Assembly (NCBI GenBank): GCA_028714595.1
Contig: JAQTMD010000053.1
Coordinates: 1-9,144, forward strand
DNA from: Candidatus Omnitrophota bacterium
GTDB taxonomy: Bacteria > Omnitrophota > Gorgyraeia > Gygaellales > Profunditerraquicolaceae
DNA length: 9,144 nucleotides
Direction: 5' to 3'
The notes under the pieces were generated by a model. It had not been told where the DNA came from. It saw nothing but the letters and a program-made list of their open reading frames with translations, and searched no databases. Shown here piece by piece: positions 1 to 6,915 of the stretch (the first letter of the stretch is position 1; each line of letters opens with the position of its first letter). The translations under genes and the position numbers were made by a program.

Positions 1-201
1 GTCATGAATCTGAATTATTACCTGCGTCACGTCAAAACCATTTTTCGCAGGGTCGGTCTATAGTTGGTCGTACAGAAGGAACAAAAAGAGACGATGGAGT
101 CAAGGGCGGCTTCAATCCTTCCCTAAAACGGTTTCCCCCGCTTAAGATGAAATCAAGGAGTAACGGATTCCCGGGCACTTTTTAACAGAAAGGAGTCGTG
201 C
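1..201. other. Upstream region of purL, possible end of a preceding gene
   Basis: No complete gene is seen here. On the plus strand, frame 1 is open from the window edge to a TAG at 61-63 and would end a protein in NYYLRHVKTIFRRVGL. This could be the C-terminus of an upstream gene, but I do not recognise it. Frame 3 is also open from the edge to a TAA at 183-185, so the choice of frame is uncertain. I see no strong sigma-70 promoter and no convincing hairpin terminator. A clear Shine-Dalgarno sequence (AAAGGAG, about 190-196) lies 6 nt before the purL ATG. Whether purL is first in its transcript cannot be told from the window. Confidence 0.3.
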
Positions 202-2415
202 ATGTCTGACAACGACGTCAGGATCACGCGGGAAGTAGTCGAGAAACAGGGCCTGACGATGGAAGAGTACGGGATGATAAAGAAACGCATGGGCAGAGAA
301 CCTAATTATACGGAGCTGGGGATGTTCTCCGCGATGTGGAGCGAGCACTGCTCGTACAAGAACTCAAAGCCGGTGCTCAAACTCTTCCCCACCAAAGGCA
401 AGCAGGTCATCCAGGGCCCCGGAGAGAATGCCGGCGTCGTAGATATCGGAGGAGGCCTCGGGGTCGTGTTCAAGGTGGAATCGCATAATCACCCGTCGGC
501 AGTCGAACCCTATGCCGCTTCTGCGACCGGCGGCGGCGGGTGTATCAGGGACATTTTTACCATGGGCGCCCGTCCGATAGGACTCCTGGATTCCCTGCGG
601 CTCGGCCGCCTGGAGAACGATCGCGTAAAATTCCTGTTCAAGAACATCATCAAGGGTTTTACGGATTATGCCAATGTCGTCGGGATCCCGGTTTTAGGCG
701 GAGAGATCTATTTCGACGAATCGTTTGAAGGCAATCCGCTGGTGAACGCCATGACCGTGGGTATCGTCAAGAACAAGGAGCTCGTCAAGGCACAGGCTCG
801 CGGCATCGGGAATCTGGTGCTTATCGTCGGCGGGCCGACGGGTACCGACGGCGTCGAAGGAGCTGCCTTTGCTTCTGCGGGGCTCTCCGAAGAGGCTGCC
901 GCGAAAAGTTCGGCAGTGGCTATCGGCGACCCGAAGATGGGTAAGGTCTTACGGGAGGCATGCCTGGAATTGATGGACAAGAGATTGGTCATCGGCATGC
1001 AGGATATGGGCGCTGCGGGTCTTACCTGTTCTACCTGTGAGACTTCGCATAAGGCAAAGACCGGCATGGAGATCGACCTCGCTTTCATACCGCGCAAGTC
1101 CGAGAACATGAGCCCGTACGAGGTGATGCTTTCCGAATCCCAGGAAAGAATGCTGGTGATCGTCGAAAAGGGCAAACTGGATGATGTCAAGCGCATCCTC
1201 GCCAAATGGAACGTTCCGGTTGACGTGATCGGTACGGTCACCGGCGACGGCATGGTGCGGGTAAAGGAGAACGGCAGAGTGGTTGCCGAAGTCCCTGCCG
1301 CTGCATTGGTCGAGGCCCCGGTGTACCACCGTAAGACCGCCAAACCGAAATATCTGGTCAAGGCTAATCAGCTGAATCTGTCGGGTATTAAGCAGCCGAA
1401 AGACCTTAAAGGCGCGCTGCTCAGACTATTGAGCAATCCTACGATCGCCAGCAAAGGCTGGGTCTTCAAGCATGCAGATCCTGCCGCGGCAAAAAATGTT
1501 GTGCTCGGGCCCGGTTCTGACGCAGGCGTGGCAGCCGTCCCCGGGACCAGGAAGGCAGTCGCCGTTACCACCGACTGCAACTCGACGTATTGCTACCTTG
1601 ACCCGTTCAAGGGCGGCGAGATCGCCGTAGCCGAAGCAGCGCGCAACCTGGTCTGCTCCGGGGCAAAACCGCTCGCGATCACCGACGGGATCAACTTCGG
1701 TAATCCCAAGAATCCCGAAGTGTTCTGGCAGTTCAAACAGGCGGCATTGGGGATCACCAAGGCCTGCAAGGCCCTCAACACCCCGGTGGTCAGCGGCAAC
1801 GTCAGCTTCAACAACGAAAATCCCAAGGGCTCGGTCGACCCCACGCCGATCGTCGGCATGGTGGGAGTAATAAATGACAGGGCTACCATAACCACCCAGT
1901 ATTTCAAAAGCGCCGGAGACGTCATCGTGCTTTTGGGAAAGAACAAGGAAGAACTGGGAGGGAGTGAGTACCTCAAGACCGTTCATGGTTTGAAGAAAGG
2001 GAAATGTCCGGCCATCGACCTGAAACTGGAGAAGGGCGTGCAGAAGACGGCGCTGGAGGCGATTGAAAAAGGCCTGGTGCGCTCTGCGCATGACTGTTCC
2101 GAGGGAGGCCTCGCAGTCGCCTTGGCCGAATGCTGCATCAGTAATCCGGACAAGAAGCTGGGCGCCGTAGTCAGCGTGAAGCCTGTTTCCAGGCGAAACG
2201 ACGCGCTCCTGTTTTCCGAGAGCCAGTCGCGCATCATCGTAAGCGTAAAGCCTGCGAACGTCAAGAAGATCATGCAGATAGCCAGGAAAAACAAGGCCCC
2301 TGCGTGCGTCATCGGCGAGATAAAAGGCGGCGCGCTCGTCATCAACACGATCGTCAACGTAGGGGTCAGCGAACTCTACGATGCCTGGAGCCGGGCAATA
2401 GAGCGCAAACTATAA
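202..2415 (+). CDS. purL: Phosphoribosylformylglycinamidine synthase subunit PurL (small type)
   Basis: PurL converts FGAR, ATP and ammonia to FGAM in the fourth step of purine synthesis, in the cytoplasm. At 737 aa it is the small form, which works in a complex with PurS and the glutaminase PurQ; neither is in this window. The N-terminal motif WSEHCSYKNSK (residues 46-56) carries the catalytic His49. The ATP/Mg motif ESHNHPS is at 93-99, followed by a TGGGG..RDI..MGARP stretch. The second half repeats the PurM-like fold, with GSDAGVA, TTDCNSTYCYLDP, NLVCSGAKPLAITDGINFGNP and SGNVSFNNE motifs. A late AHDCSEGGLAVALAE motif lies near residue 628. The ATG start is supported by AAAGGAG 6 nt upstream. 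The stop is followed by a 34-bp gap to the LOG gene. Nothing looks broken. The call rests on many family motifs and on length. Confidence 0.97.
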   Translation: MSDNDVRITREVVEKQGLTMEEYGMIKKRMGREPNYTELGMFSAMWSEHCSYKNSKPVLKLFPTKGKQVIQGPGENAGVVDIGGGLGVVFKVESHNHPSAVEPYAASATGGGGCIRDIFTMGARPIGLLDSLRLGRLENDRVKFLFKNIIKGFTDYANVVGIPVLGGEIYFDESFEGNPLVNAMTVGIVKNKELVKAQARGIGNLVLIVGGPTGTDGVEGAAFASAGLSEEAAAKSSAVAIGDPKMGKVLREACLELMDKRLVIGMQDMGAAGLTCSTCETSHKAKTGMEIDLAFIPRKSENMSPYEVMLSESQERMLVIVEKGKLDDVKRILAKWNVPVDVIGTVTGDGMVRVKENGRVVAEVPAAALVEAPVYHRKTAKPKYLVKANQLNLSGIKQPKDLKGALLRLLSNPTIASKGWVFKHADPAAAKNVVLGPGSDAGVAAVPGTRKAVAVTTDCNSTYCYLDPFKGGEIAVAEAARNLVCSGAKPLAITDGINFGNPKNPEVFWQFKQAALGITKACKALNTPVVSGNVSFNNENPKGSVDPTPIVGMVGVINDRATITTQYFKSAGDVIVLLGKNKEELGGSEYLKTVHGLKKGKCPAIDLKLEKGVQKTALEAIEKGLVRSAHDCSEGGLAVALAECCISNPDKKLGAVVSVKPVSRRNDALLFSESQSRIIVSVKPANVKKIMQIARKNKAPACVIGEIKGGALVINTIVNVGVSELYDAWSRAIERKL

Positions 2416-2449
2416 GGTCAGGTGCGCGCAGAAAAATCAAGGAGCGGTT

Positions 2450-3151
2450 ATGAGAAGGCTGAAAAATCCTCTTTTGGACAAGCACGAATTCGATACCGAA
2501 GACCCCTGGCGAATATTCAGGATCATGTCGGAATTCGTCGAAGGCTTTGAAGTCCTTTCCTGCATAGGCAAAGCGGTCTCCGTGTTCGGGTCGAGCAGGC
2601 TTAAGCCGACGCACAAGTATTACAAGCTGGCCGAGGAAGTCGCGTATCTTCTGGCAAAAGAGGGCTACACCATCATAACCGGAAGCGGCCCGAGCATCAT
2701 GGAAGCGGCGAACAAGGGCGCCCGGCGCGCCAAAGGTTATTCTATCGGTCTGAATATCCAGCTGCCGTTACAGCAGCAACCCAATCCCTATGTGGACACG
2801 CTGCTGGACTTCCACTATTTTTTCATCCGCAAAGTCATGTTCGTCAAATACGCCAAGGCCTTCGTGATCATGCCCGGAGGCTACGGTACCCTCGATGAGT
2901 TCACCGAAGCCATTAATCTTATCTCCACGCTGCGGATCCCCAAATTCCCCGTAGTGCTGGTCGGCAGGGAATACTGGCAGGGCATGACCGATTGGTTCAA
3001 GGAAAAGGTCCTGGCAAGCGGCTGCATCTCCGAAGAGGACTTCAAGCTCTTTAAGGTCGTGGATAAGCCGCAGGAAGTGGTCAGGATCATCAAAGACTTT
3101 TACCGGGGCAGGAGGCTTGCGGCCAACACCTGCCCGCGGGGAAAAAAATAG
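2450..3151 (+). CDS. LOG-family (TIGR00730-type) nucleoside monophosphate phosphoribohydrolase
   Basis: This 233-aa protein has the LOG/lysine-decarboxylase-like Rossmann fold. Characterised relatives split nucleoside 5'-monophosphates into a base and ribose 5-phosphate; in plants and some bacteria this activates cytokinins. The signature PGGYGTLDE is at residues 142-150, and Arg127/Lys128 lie in the FFIRKVMFVKYA helix that normally supplies catalytic Arg. The first motif reads GSGPSIMEAANKGA (from residue 78), where relatives usually have GGGPGIMEA, so two glycines are serines. The first ~40 residues, with an EDPWRIFRIMSEFVEGF stretch, are an extension seen in the longer bacterial subgroup. 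The start is supported by AAGGAG 5 nt before the ATG. It sits 34 bp after purL and 42 bp before purF, so cotranscription is likely. A role in purine salvage or pool control is inferred from context; the substrate is unknown. Older annotation as lysine decarboxylase would be wrong. Confidence 0.9.
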   Translation: MRRLKNPLLDKHEFDTEDPWRIFRIMSEFVEGFEVLSCIGKAVSVFGSSRLKPTHKYYKLAEEVAYLLAKEGYTIITGSGPSIMEAANKGARRAKGYSIGLNIQLPLQQQPNPYVDTLLDFHYFFIRKVMFVKYAKAFVIMPGGYGTLDEFTEAINLISTLRIPKFPVVLVGREYWQGMTDWFKEKVLASGCISEEDFKLFKVVDKPQEVVRIIKDFYRGRRLAANTCPRGKK

Positions 3152-3193
3152 CTTTTTGATACCTGCGATATAACCTCGTAAAGGAGCTTAACG

Positions 3194-4588
3194 ATGAGCG
3201 GGATATTCGGTGCGGTGTCCAAGGAAGACTGCAGCACCGATCTGTTCTACGGAACGGATTATCATTCGCACCTGGGCACGCAATTCGCGGGTCTTGCGAT
3301 CTGGGGCGAAGGACTGGTGCGCAAGATACACGATATAAGCGACTCGCAGTTCAAATCGAAGTTCTATTGCGAATACAAGAACATGTGCGGCACGCACGGC
3401 ATCGGCGTGATCAGCGCCAAAGACGAACAGCCCATCTACGTAAAGTCGAAATTCGGGCCGTTTGCCATCGTTACCAACGGGTTCATCGACAATACCAAGG
3501 CGCTGACCGAGATGTTATATAGAGAAGGCCAGTCCTTCGGTGAAGTCGCCGACGGCAACGTGAACTTGAGCGAGCTGGCGGCCAAGCTGATCATCCGCGG
3601 CAGCAGCATCCCCGACGGGATCAAAAAGATGTTCAAGCTTATCTCCGGGTCCTGTTCGCTTTTGCTGGTGACGAAGGAGGGGATATACGCTGCGCGGGAC
3701 CGGTACGGCTATTTCCCGCTTATCCTGGGAGAGCGTGACGGCGACCGGGCAGTGACCACCGAGACCGCGGCGTTCTATAATCTGGGGTACCGGGTCACCA
3801 AGTACCTGCGCCCCGGGGAGATAGACCTGATCACCCGTTCAAGGGTCATCGTAAAGGACAAGGGCGACGGCATCAACCAGACCTGTTCGTTCCTCTGGAT
3901 CTACACGGGTTTCCCCGCATCAACGTACGAGGGGATCAACGTGGAGATCGTACGCGAAAATTCAGGCAGGGCCCTGGCGCGCCGGGACAATGTCATTGCC
4001 GACATCGTCACCGGCATCCCCGACTCGGGGATCGCGCATGCCCTCGGTTACGCCATGGAATCGGGCGTGCCGTACCGCAGGGTGCTGATCAAGTATACCC
4101 CCGGCTACGGCCGCAGCTATACTCCCCCGTCGCAGGAGATCCGCGACCTGGTCGCCAAGATGAAACTCATCCCCGTGAGAGAGATCATTAAGGGCAAGCG
4201 CGTGGTCATTTGCGATGATTCCATCGTGCGCGGCACGCAGTTCAAGAATTTCACCATCGGCAAGCTTAAGGAATGCGGGGTAAAGGAGATCCATTTGCGC
4301 ATCGCCTGCCCGCCGCTCATGTTCCCGTGCAGGTTCAATTTTTCCACCCGCAGCATCCACGAGCTCGCTGCCCGCAAGGCCATACGGGCTCTGGAAGGCA
4401 AAGACATCAAGGATGTCAGCGCGTACATGGACGAAAGCTCGAAGAAATATGCCAGGATGGTGGAATGGATCAGGCGCGACCTCGGCGTGACCTCGTTGCA
4501 ATACCAGAAAATGGACGATCTGGTCGCCGCGATCGGGCTGCCGAAGGAGAAACTGTGCCTGTACTGCTGGAGCGGGAGACAGCCGTGA
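3194..4588 (+). CDS. purF: Amidophosphoribosyltransferase (PurF-like) with degenerate glutaminase site
   Basis: PurF makes 5-phosphoribosylamine from PRPP, the committed step of the pathway. At 464 aa it has normal length, with an N-terminal Ntn glutaminase-type domain and a C-terminal phosphoribosyltransferase domain. The PRPP loop VICDDSIVRGTQ (338-349) and GRSYTPPSQ (306-314) are intact. Cysteines at 231, 379, 455 and 458 match the four [4Fe-4S] ligands of Bacillus-type PurF. The protein begins MSGIFGAV, whereas PurF normally has CG[IV].G with Cys as N-terminal nucleophile; the codon is AGC. The HRGQ arginine is Leu27, the GH.RY.T motif is reduced to GIGVIS (69-74), and the SDSE aspartate is absent; only Asn95-Gly96 of the oxyanion motif remains. 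The glutaminase is therefore probably inactive or altered. The start is fixed by AAAGGAG 7 nt upstream. The stop overlaps the purM GTG. Family assignment is firm; the source of ammonia is inference. Confidence 0.93.
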   Translation: MSGIFGAVSKEDCSTDLFYGTDYHSHLGTQFAGLAIWGEGLVRKIHDISDSQFKSKFYCEYKNMCGTHGIGVISAKDEQPIYVKSKFGPFAIVTNGFIDNTKALTEMLYREGQSFGEVADGNVNLSELAAKLIIRGSSIPDGIKKMFKLISGSCSLLLVTKEGIYAARDRYGYFPLILGERDGDRAVTTETAAFYNLGYRVTKYLRPGEIDLITRSRVIVKDKGDGINQTCSFLWIYTGFPASTYEGINVEIVRENSGRALARRDNVIADIVTGIPDSGIAHALGYAMESGVPYRRVLIKYTPGYGRSYTPPSQEIRDLVAKMKLIPVREIIKGKRVVICDDSIVRGTQFKNFTIGKLKECGVKEIHLRIACPPLMFPCRFNFSTRSIHELAARKAIRALEGKDIKDVSAYMDESSKKYARMVEWIRRDLGVTSLQYQKMDDLVAAIGLPKEKLCLYCWSGRQP

Positions 4589-5586
4589 AAAAACTGACCT
4601 ACAAGCAATCCGGCGTGGACATCGCCGCAGCAACGGCGTTCAAAGGGAAGATCAAGGGACTGGTAAAAAAATCGCAAAGCCGCGAGGTACTCAAAGGCAT
4701 CGGCGGTTTCGGCTGCATGTTCGATTTTCCTCAAGGCTACAGGAACCCGATACTGGTTTCTTCTTCCGACGGTGTGGGAACGAAACTGAAGATCGCGGTC
4801 CTGGCCGGCAAGCACGATACCGTGGGCATCGATGCCGTGGCCATGAACGTGAACGACATCCTCTGCATCGGCGCACAGACCCTGTTCTTCCTGGATTACA
4901 TCGCCTACAGCAAGCTTAAAGAGGGGATACTCCTGGACGTGATCAAGGGCCTGAACGACGGCTGCCTGCAGGCGGGCTGCGCGCTTATCGGCGGGGAGAC
5001 CGCCCAGATGCCGGGCATGTACAGGGAAGGCGATTATGACCTGGCGGGTTTTTGCGTGGGCGTGGTGGAGAAGGACAAGATCATCGACGGTTCAGCCATC
5101 AGGCCCGGCGATGTCGTCGTCGGCCTGGAATCGAACGGCATCCACTCCAACGGTTATTCGCTCGTGCGCAGGGTGCTTTCGGTGACAGAACAGAAACGCA
5201 TGAGCAGGGAGCTGCTCAGGCCCACGCGCATTTATGTCAAGCCGGTGCTTGAGCTCTTGAAGAAATTCAGCCGGTCTATCCACGGCATATCGCATATCAC
5301 CGGCGGGGCATTCTACGACAAGATCGCGCGCATCCTTCCGGACACGGCCGGCGTGCGCATCGAAAAAGGAAGTTGGCCCGTGCCGCCGATCTTCAAGCTC
5401 ATCCAGAACAAAGGCGGCATCGAATTCAAAGAGATGCACCACACCTTTAACATGGGTATCGGCATGGTGCTCCTTGTCGAGCCTGCGAGCGCGCAGGTGA
5501 TCCTTAAAGAATTAGCGGATTTGAAGCTTAAGTCCTGGATTATCGGAAAAGTCACCACAGGCAACAAGCTCGTTGAGATAATATAG
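4585..5586 (+). CDS. purM: Phosphoribosylformylglycinamidine cyclo-ligase (AIR synthetase)
   Basis: PurM closes the imidazole ring, turning FGAM into AIR with ATP. The 333-aa protein starts VKKLTYKQSGVDI, matching the TYKxAGVD opening of the family. That fixes a GTG start at 4585, with GGGAG 6 nt upstream inside the purF coding sequence. The same frame is open further 5' but that stretch is purF read out of frame. Family motifs are DGVGTKLK (62-69), VAMNVNDILCIGA (85-97), GGETAQMPGMY (137-147), SNGIHSNGYSLVR, HITGGAFYDKIARILP and TFNMGIGM. Gln141 replaces the usual Glu of GGETAEMPG, and GGA replaces GGG in the ITGG motif; I attach little weight to either. The GTGA overlap with purF points to translational coupling. 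The purD gene that often follows purM in such clusters is displaced by the accessory region. Confidence 0.96.
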   Translation: MKKLTYKQSGVDIAAATAFKGKIKGLVKKSQSREVLKGIGGFGCMFDFPQGYRNPILVSSSDGVGTKLKIAVLAGKHDTVGIDAVAMNVNDILCIGAQTLFFLDYIAYSKLKEGILLDVIKGLNDGCLQAGCALIGGETAQMPGMYREGDYDLAGFCVGVVEKDKIIDGSAIRPGDVVVGLESNGIHSNGYSLVRRVLSVTEQKRMSRELLRPTRIYVKPVLELLKKFSRSIHGISHITGGAFYDKIARILPDTAGVRIEKGSWPVPPIFKLIQNKGGIEFKEMHHTFNMGIGMVLLVEPASAQVILKELADLKLKSWIIGKVTTGNKLVEII

Positions 5587-5587
5587 C

Positions 5588-5819
5588 AGTTTTTGCGGGT
5601 CGTTGCACGTAAACGCCTCGGGGTTGCTCGCGTGCTGAAAATTTTTGCCGTGCGCTGCGGTTTACGGCTCGTCCGTTGCAGGAATTCTTAGAGTAATGGT
5701 CCCTGCGCGTCAGTTCCTGCACTCCCTCGCCGTAAATCCTTGCGCACTCCTGCCAAAAATTTCTCATGCACGCTTTCAAACCCACGGCGTTTCCGCAGCC
5801 GCCATCCGTAAAAACCGCC
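5588..5819. repeat. Long imperfect inverted repeat, about 230 bp
   Basis: The left arm (about 5588-5686) and right arm (about 5711-5819) are imperfect reverse complements around a centre of roughly 25 nt. Matching blocks include GGAATTCTT.. with ..AGTTCCTGCA; TTTACGGC (5661-5668) with GCCGTAAA (near 5730); AAATTTTTG (5639-5647) with CAAAAATTT (near 5754-5762); and AAACGCC (5611-5617) with GGCGTTT (5786-5792). The outermost block pairs TTTTTGCGGG with CCGTAAAAA. By eye about two thirds of positions agree, with small gaps. Transcribed, it could fold into one long hairpin. It starts two bases after the purM stop and ends about 11 bp before the next candidate ATG. It encodes nothing convincing. 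It resembles a decayed miniature inverted-repeat element or dispersed palindromic repeat; an RNA role downstream of purM is also possible. No run of T typical of a terminator follows. Confidence 0.6.
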
Positions 5820-5830
5820 TAGATACTTCA

Positions 5831-6351
5831 ATGGCAGAAAACATTTACAAATATCACGATTTAGGAAATATTCTTGATAAACTTTCTGATTGCGAATTGC
5901 GTTGGCTTGTTGCTCTTTCTATGGCTGCTAATATTTGGTTTTGCTTTCAACACTCATTAAGCAATATGATAATGCCGAAGAATCTGATTATTTCTTCAGA
6001 TTATCCTTTTTTCACCTTCGAGAAATTGCTAAAGTTATAAAAAGCTGCCAAGAAAGTTCAGAGATTCAATGTTTACTAAAAAGCATGGATACCGAAACCC
6101 AGGCTGTATATAAAAAGATCGAAGATGCTTTAGCTCCATTTCAAGATGGCAGTTTAACCAAAGATATTTTAAAATCTATGCGCGATGAGTGTTTTTATTA
6201 TCCCGATATTCTAGGAGTTCGAGAAGAATTTAAAGATTTGCCCAAGGTTTTGAAAGCACTTGCGCAAAAGAAGGTGCGTTTTGATAAAAGGGATAATATT
6301 TTTTTGGGAGAAGGTACGTATTTGCAGATGATGCTGTTGGGGTTAGAATAA
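5831..6351 (+). pseudogene. Unrecognised AT-rich gene with a frameshift
   Basis: Two overlapping frames make one plausible protein. Frame 2 from the ATG at 5831 reads MAENIYKYHDLGNILDKLSD and on through WLVALSMAANIWF. Frame 1 continues LLSTLIKQYDNAEESDYFF and runs to the TAA at 6349-6351. Restoring a single T in the TTTT run at 5939-5942 would join them into about 173 aa. The second part is charged, likely helical, and ends GEGTYLQMMLLGLE. I recognise no family. There is no good Shine-Dalgarno before 5831; the same frame stays open upstream into the inverted repeat, but that extension has low-quality composition. The stretch is much richer in A and T than the pur genes, which suggests foreign origin. 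The break may be a real mutation or a homopolymer base error. The downstream part (from a TTG at 5935) could also be translated alone. Confidence 0.5.
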
Positions 6352-6577
6352 GTAAGCGTCTATCCCCGCCAACTGTAGGACAAGTTTCAGTTGTGGCAGT
6401 TAGCATAATGCAATTTATTGATTATTTAATAGATTTTTTAATAACTAAGTAATTAAATATCGGAGTCGGTTCTAATCCCTGAGCAGCAGGTTGAAGATTG
6501 TTACAGTTCGTAAGTGTGAACTCGCTCGGAGATGTGTTGACACTTTAGGAAGTAAAACGGGATCATGTTAGCCTTTT
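6352..6577. other. AT-rich non-coding gap
   Basis: No open frame with gene-like features is seen. A small inverted repeat, GCCAACTG..CAGTTGTGGC with a two-base bulge (about 6368-6397), could form a short hairpin, but no T run follows, so it is not a clear terminator. The stretch 6411-6463 is almost pure A/T. A TGTTGACACTTTAGG sequence at 6535-6549 looks like the terminal bases of some insertion sequences, but no matching partner end was found in the window. The gap separates the broken gene from the promoter of the nucleotidyltransferase module. Confidence 0.4.
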
Positions 6578-6586
6578 TGGTATAAT
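6578..6586 (+). promoter_or_regulatory. Extended -10 promoter candidate
   Basis: The sequence TGGTATAAT fits the extended -10 consensus TGnTATAAT exactly. No good -35 hexamer lies at 16-18 bp; CGGGAT is at that position. Extended -10 promoters can work without one. Transcription would begin near 6593, giving a leader of about 33 nt before the strong ribosome binding site at 6611-6617. If active, it would drive the small ORFs and the nucleotidyltransferase gene, and could read into purD and purE, because no terminator lies between. Confidence 0.5.
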
Positions 6587-6625
6587 TAGTTTGGAAGAAC
6601 CAACAACCAGAAAGGAGCAACAAAC

Positions 6626-6685
6626 ATGACCCCGCAAGACAGGACCCGCGAAATACGGGCACCGCAAAATTTTGAGCAGAGATGA
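6626..6685 (+). CDS. Possible 19-aa leader peptide
   Basis: This short frame, MTPQDRTREIRAPQNFEQR, is preceded by the best ribosome binding site of the region (GAAAGGAG, then 8 nt to the ATG) and a promoter candidate 40 nt upstream. Its TGA overlaps the ATG of the next gene as ATGA, the usual layout for translational coupling. The next gene has no strong Shine-Dalgarno of its own, so ribosomes may arrive from this leader. I do not recognise the peptide. It may also be the start of a lost gene, such as a transposase, whose promoter and first codons were fused to the module. There is no run of one amino acid that would suggest classical attenuation. Confidence 0.35.
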   Translation: MTPQDRTREIRAPQNFEQR

Positions 6686-6915
6686 AAGGTCAGCCTTCAA
6701 AAATAATGCATTTGTCGGCTTCGGAACTGCGGCAATTGGATTTGCTGAAACAAAAGCGCCCCGCGGAGCGGTTTTGTTTTATGGTCGACCTCATAGGCGA
6801 CCAGATAAAAGCGATGGAAGCCGGGATACGGTATAAGAATCCCGGGATAAACGACGCTGAACTGGAAAAATGCCTGAGAAAAAGGATGTTAAAAGTCTAT
6901 TCCTTGAAACACTAG
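6682..6915 (+). CDS. Small protein paired with nucleotidyltransferase
   Basis: This 77-aa protein starts MKGQPSKIMHLSASELRQLD and contains the stretch RFCFMVDLIGDQIKAMEAGI followed by RYKNPGINDAELEKCLRKRM. From memory, short proteins with a 'GIR..[HN]P..[ND]..E' pattern are often encoded directly before a nucleotidyltransferase-fold gene in diverse bacteria; I could not check this here. It looks helical, soluble and basic, with no signal peptide or membrane segment. It overlaps the possible leader by 4 bp at its 5' end and the nucleotidyltransferase gene by 46 bp at its 3' end, so the products are probably made together. It could be the partner (for example the antitoxin) of a toxin-antitoxin-like pair; that is inference from layout only. 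Confidence 0.65.
   Translation: MKGQPSKIMHLSASELRQLDLLKQKRPAERFCFMVDLIGDQIKAMEAGIRYKNPGINDAELEKCLRKRMLKVYSLKH

Noticed and set aside
708..1361. 217-aa open frame on the minus strand inside purL
   Set aside because: It is antisense to conserved purL sequence, has no family motif, and such frames are common in GC-rich genes.
1426..2091. 221-aa open frame on the minus strand inside purL
   Set aside because: Antisense shadow of a strongly supported gene, with no recognisable motif.
4273..4584. N-terminal extension of PurM of about 100 residues
   Set aside because: The stretch is purF read in another frame; the PurM family begins at the TYKxxGVD motif, matching the GTG at 4585.
5588..5819. Ordinary rho-independent terminator after purM
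   Set aside because: The hairpin is far too long and imperfect and no T run follows it.
5645..5830. Upstream start for the AT-rich gene inside the inverted repeat
   Set aside because: The added residues come from the palindrome and lack a ribosome binding site; the composition changes sharply at about 5825.
6466..6482. GGTTCTAATCCC resembling a tRNA T-arm
   Set aside because: The flanking bases do not form a 5-bp T-stem and no anticodon or D arm precedes it, so no tRNA or tRNA-end attachment site is supported.
6537..6586. TTGACA at 6537 paired with TATAAT at 6581 as a sigma-70 promoter
   Set aside because: The spacer is 38 bp, far beyond 16-18 bp; only the extended -10 is kept.
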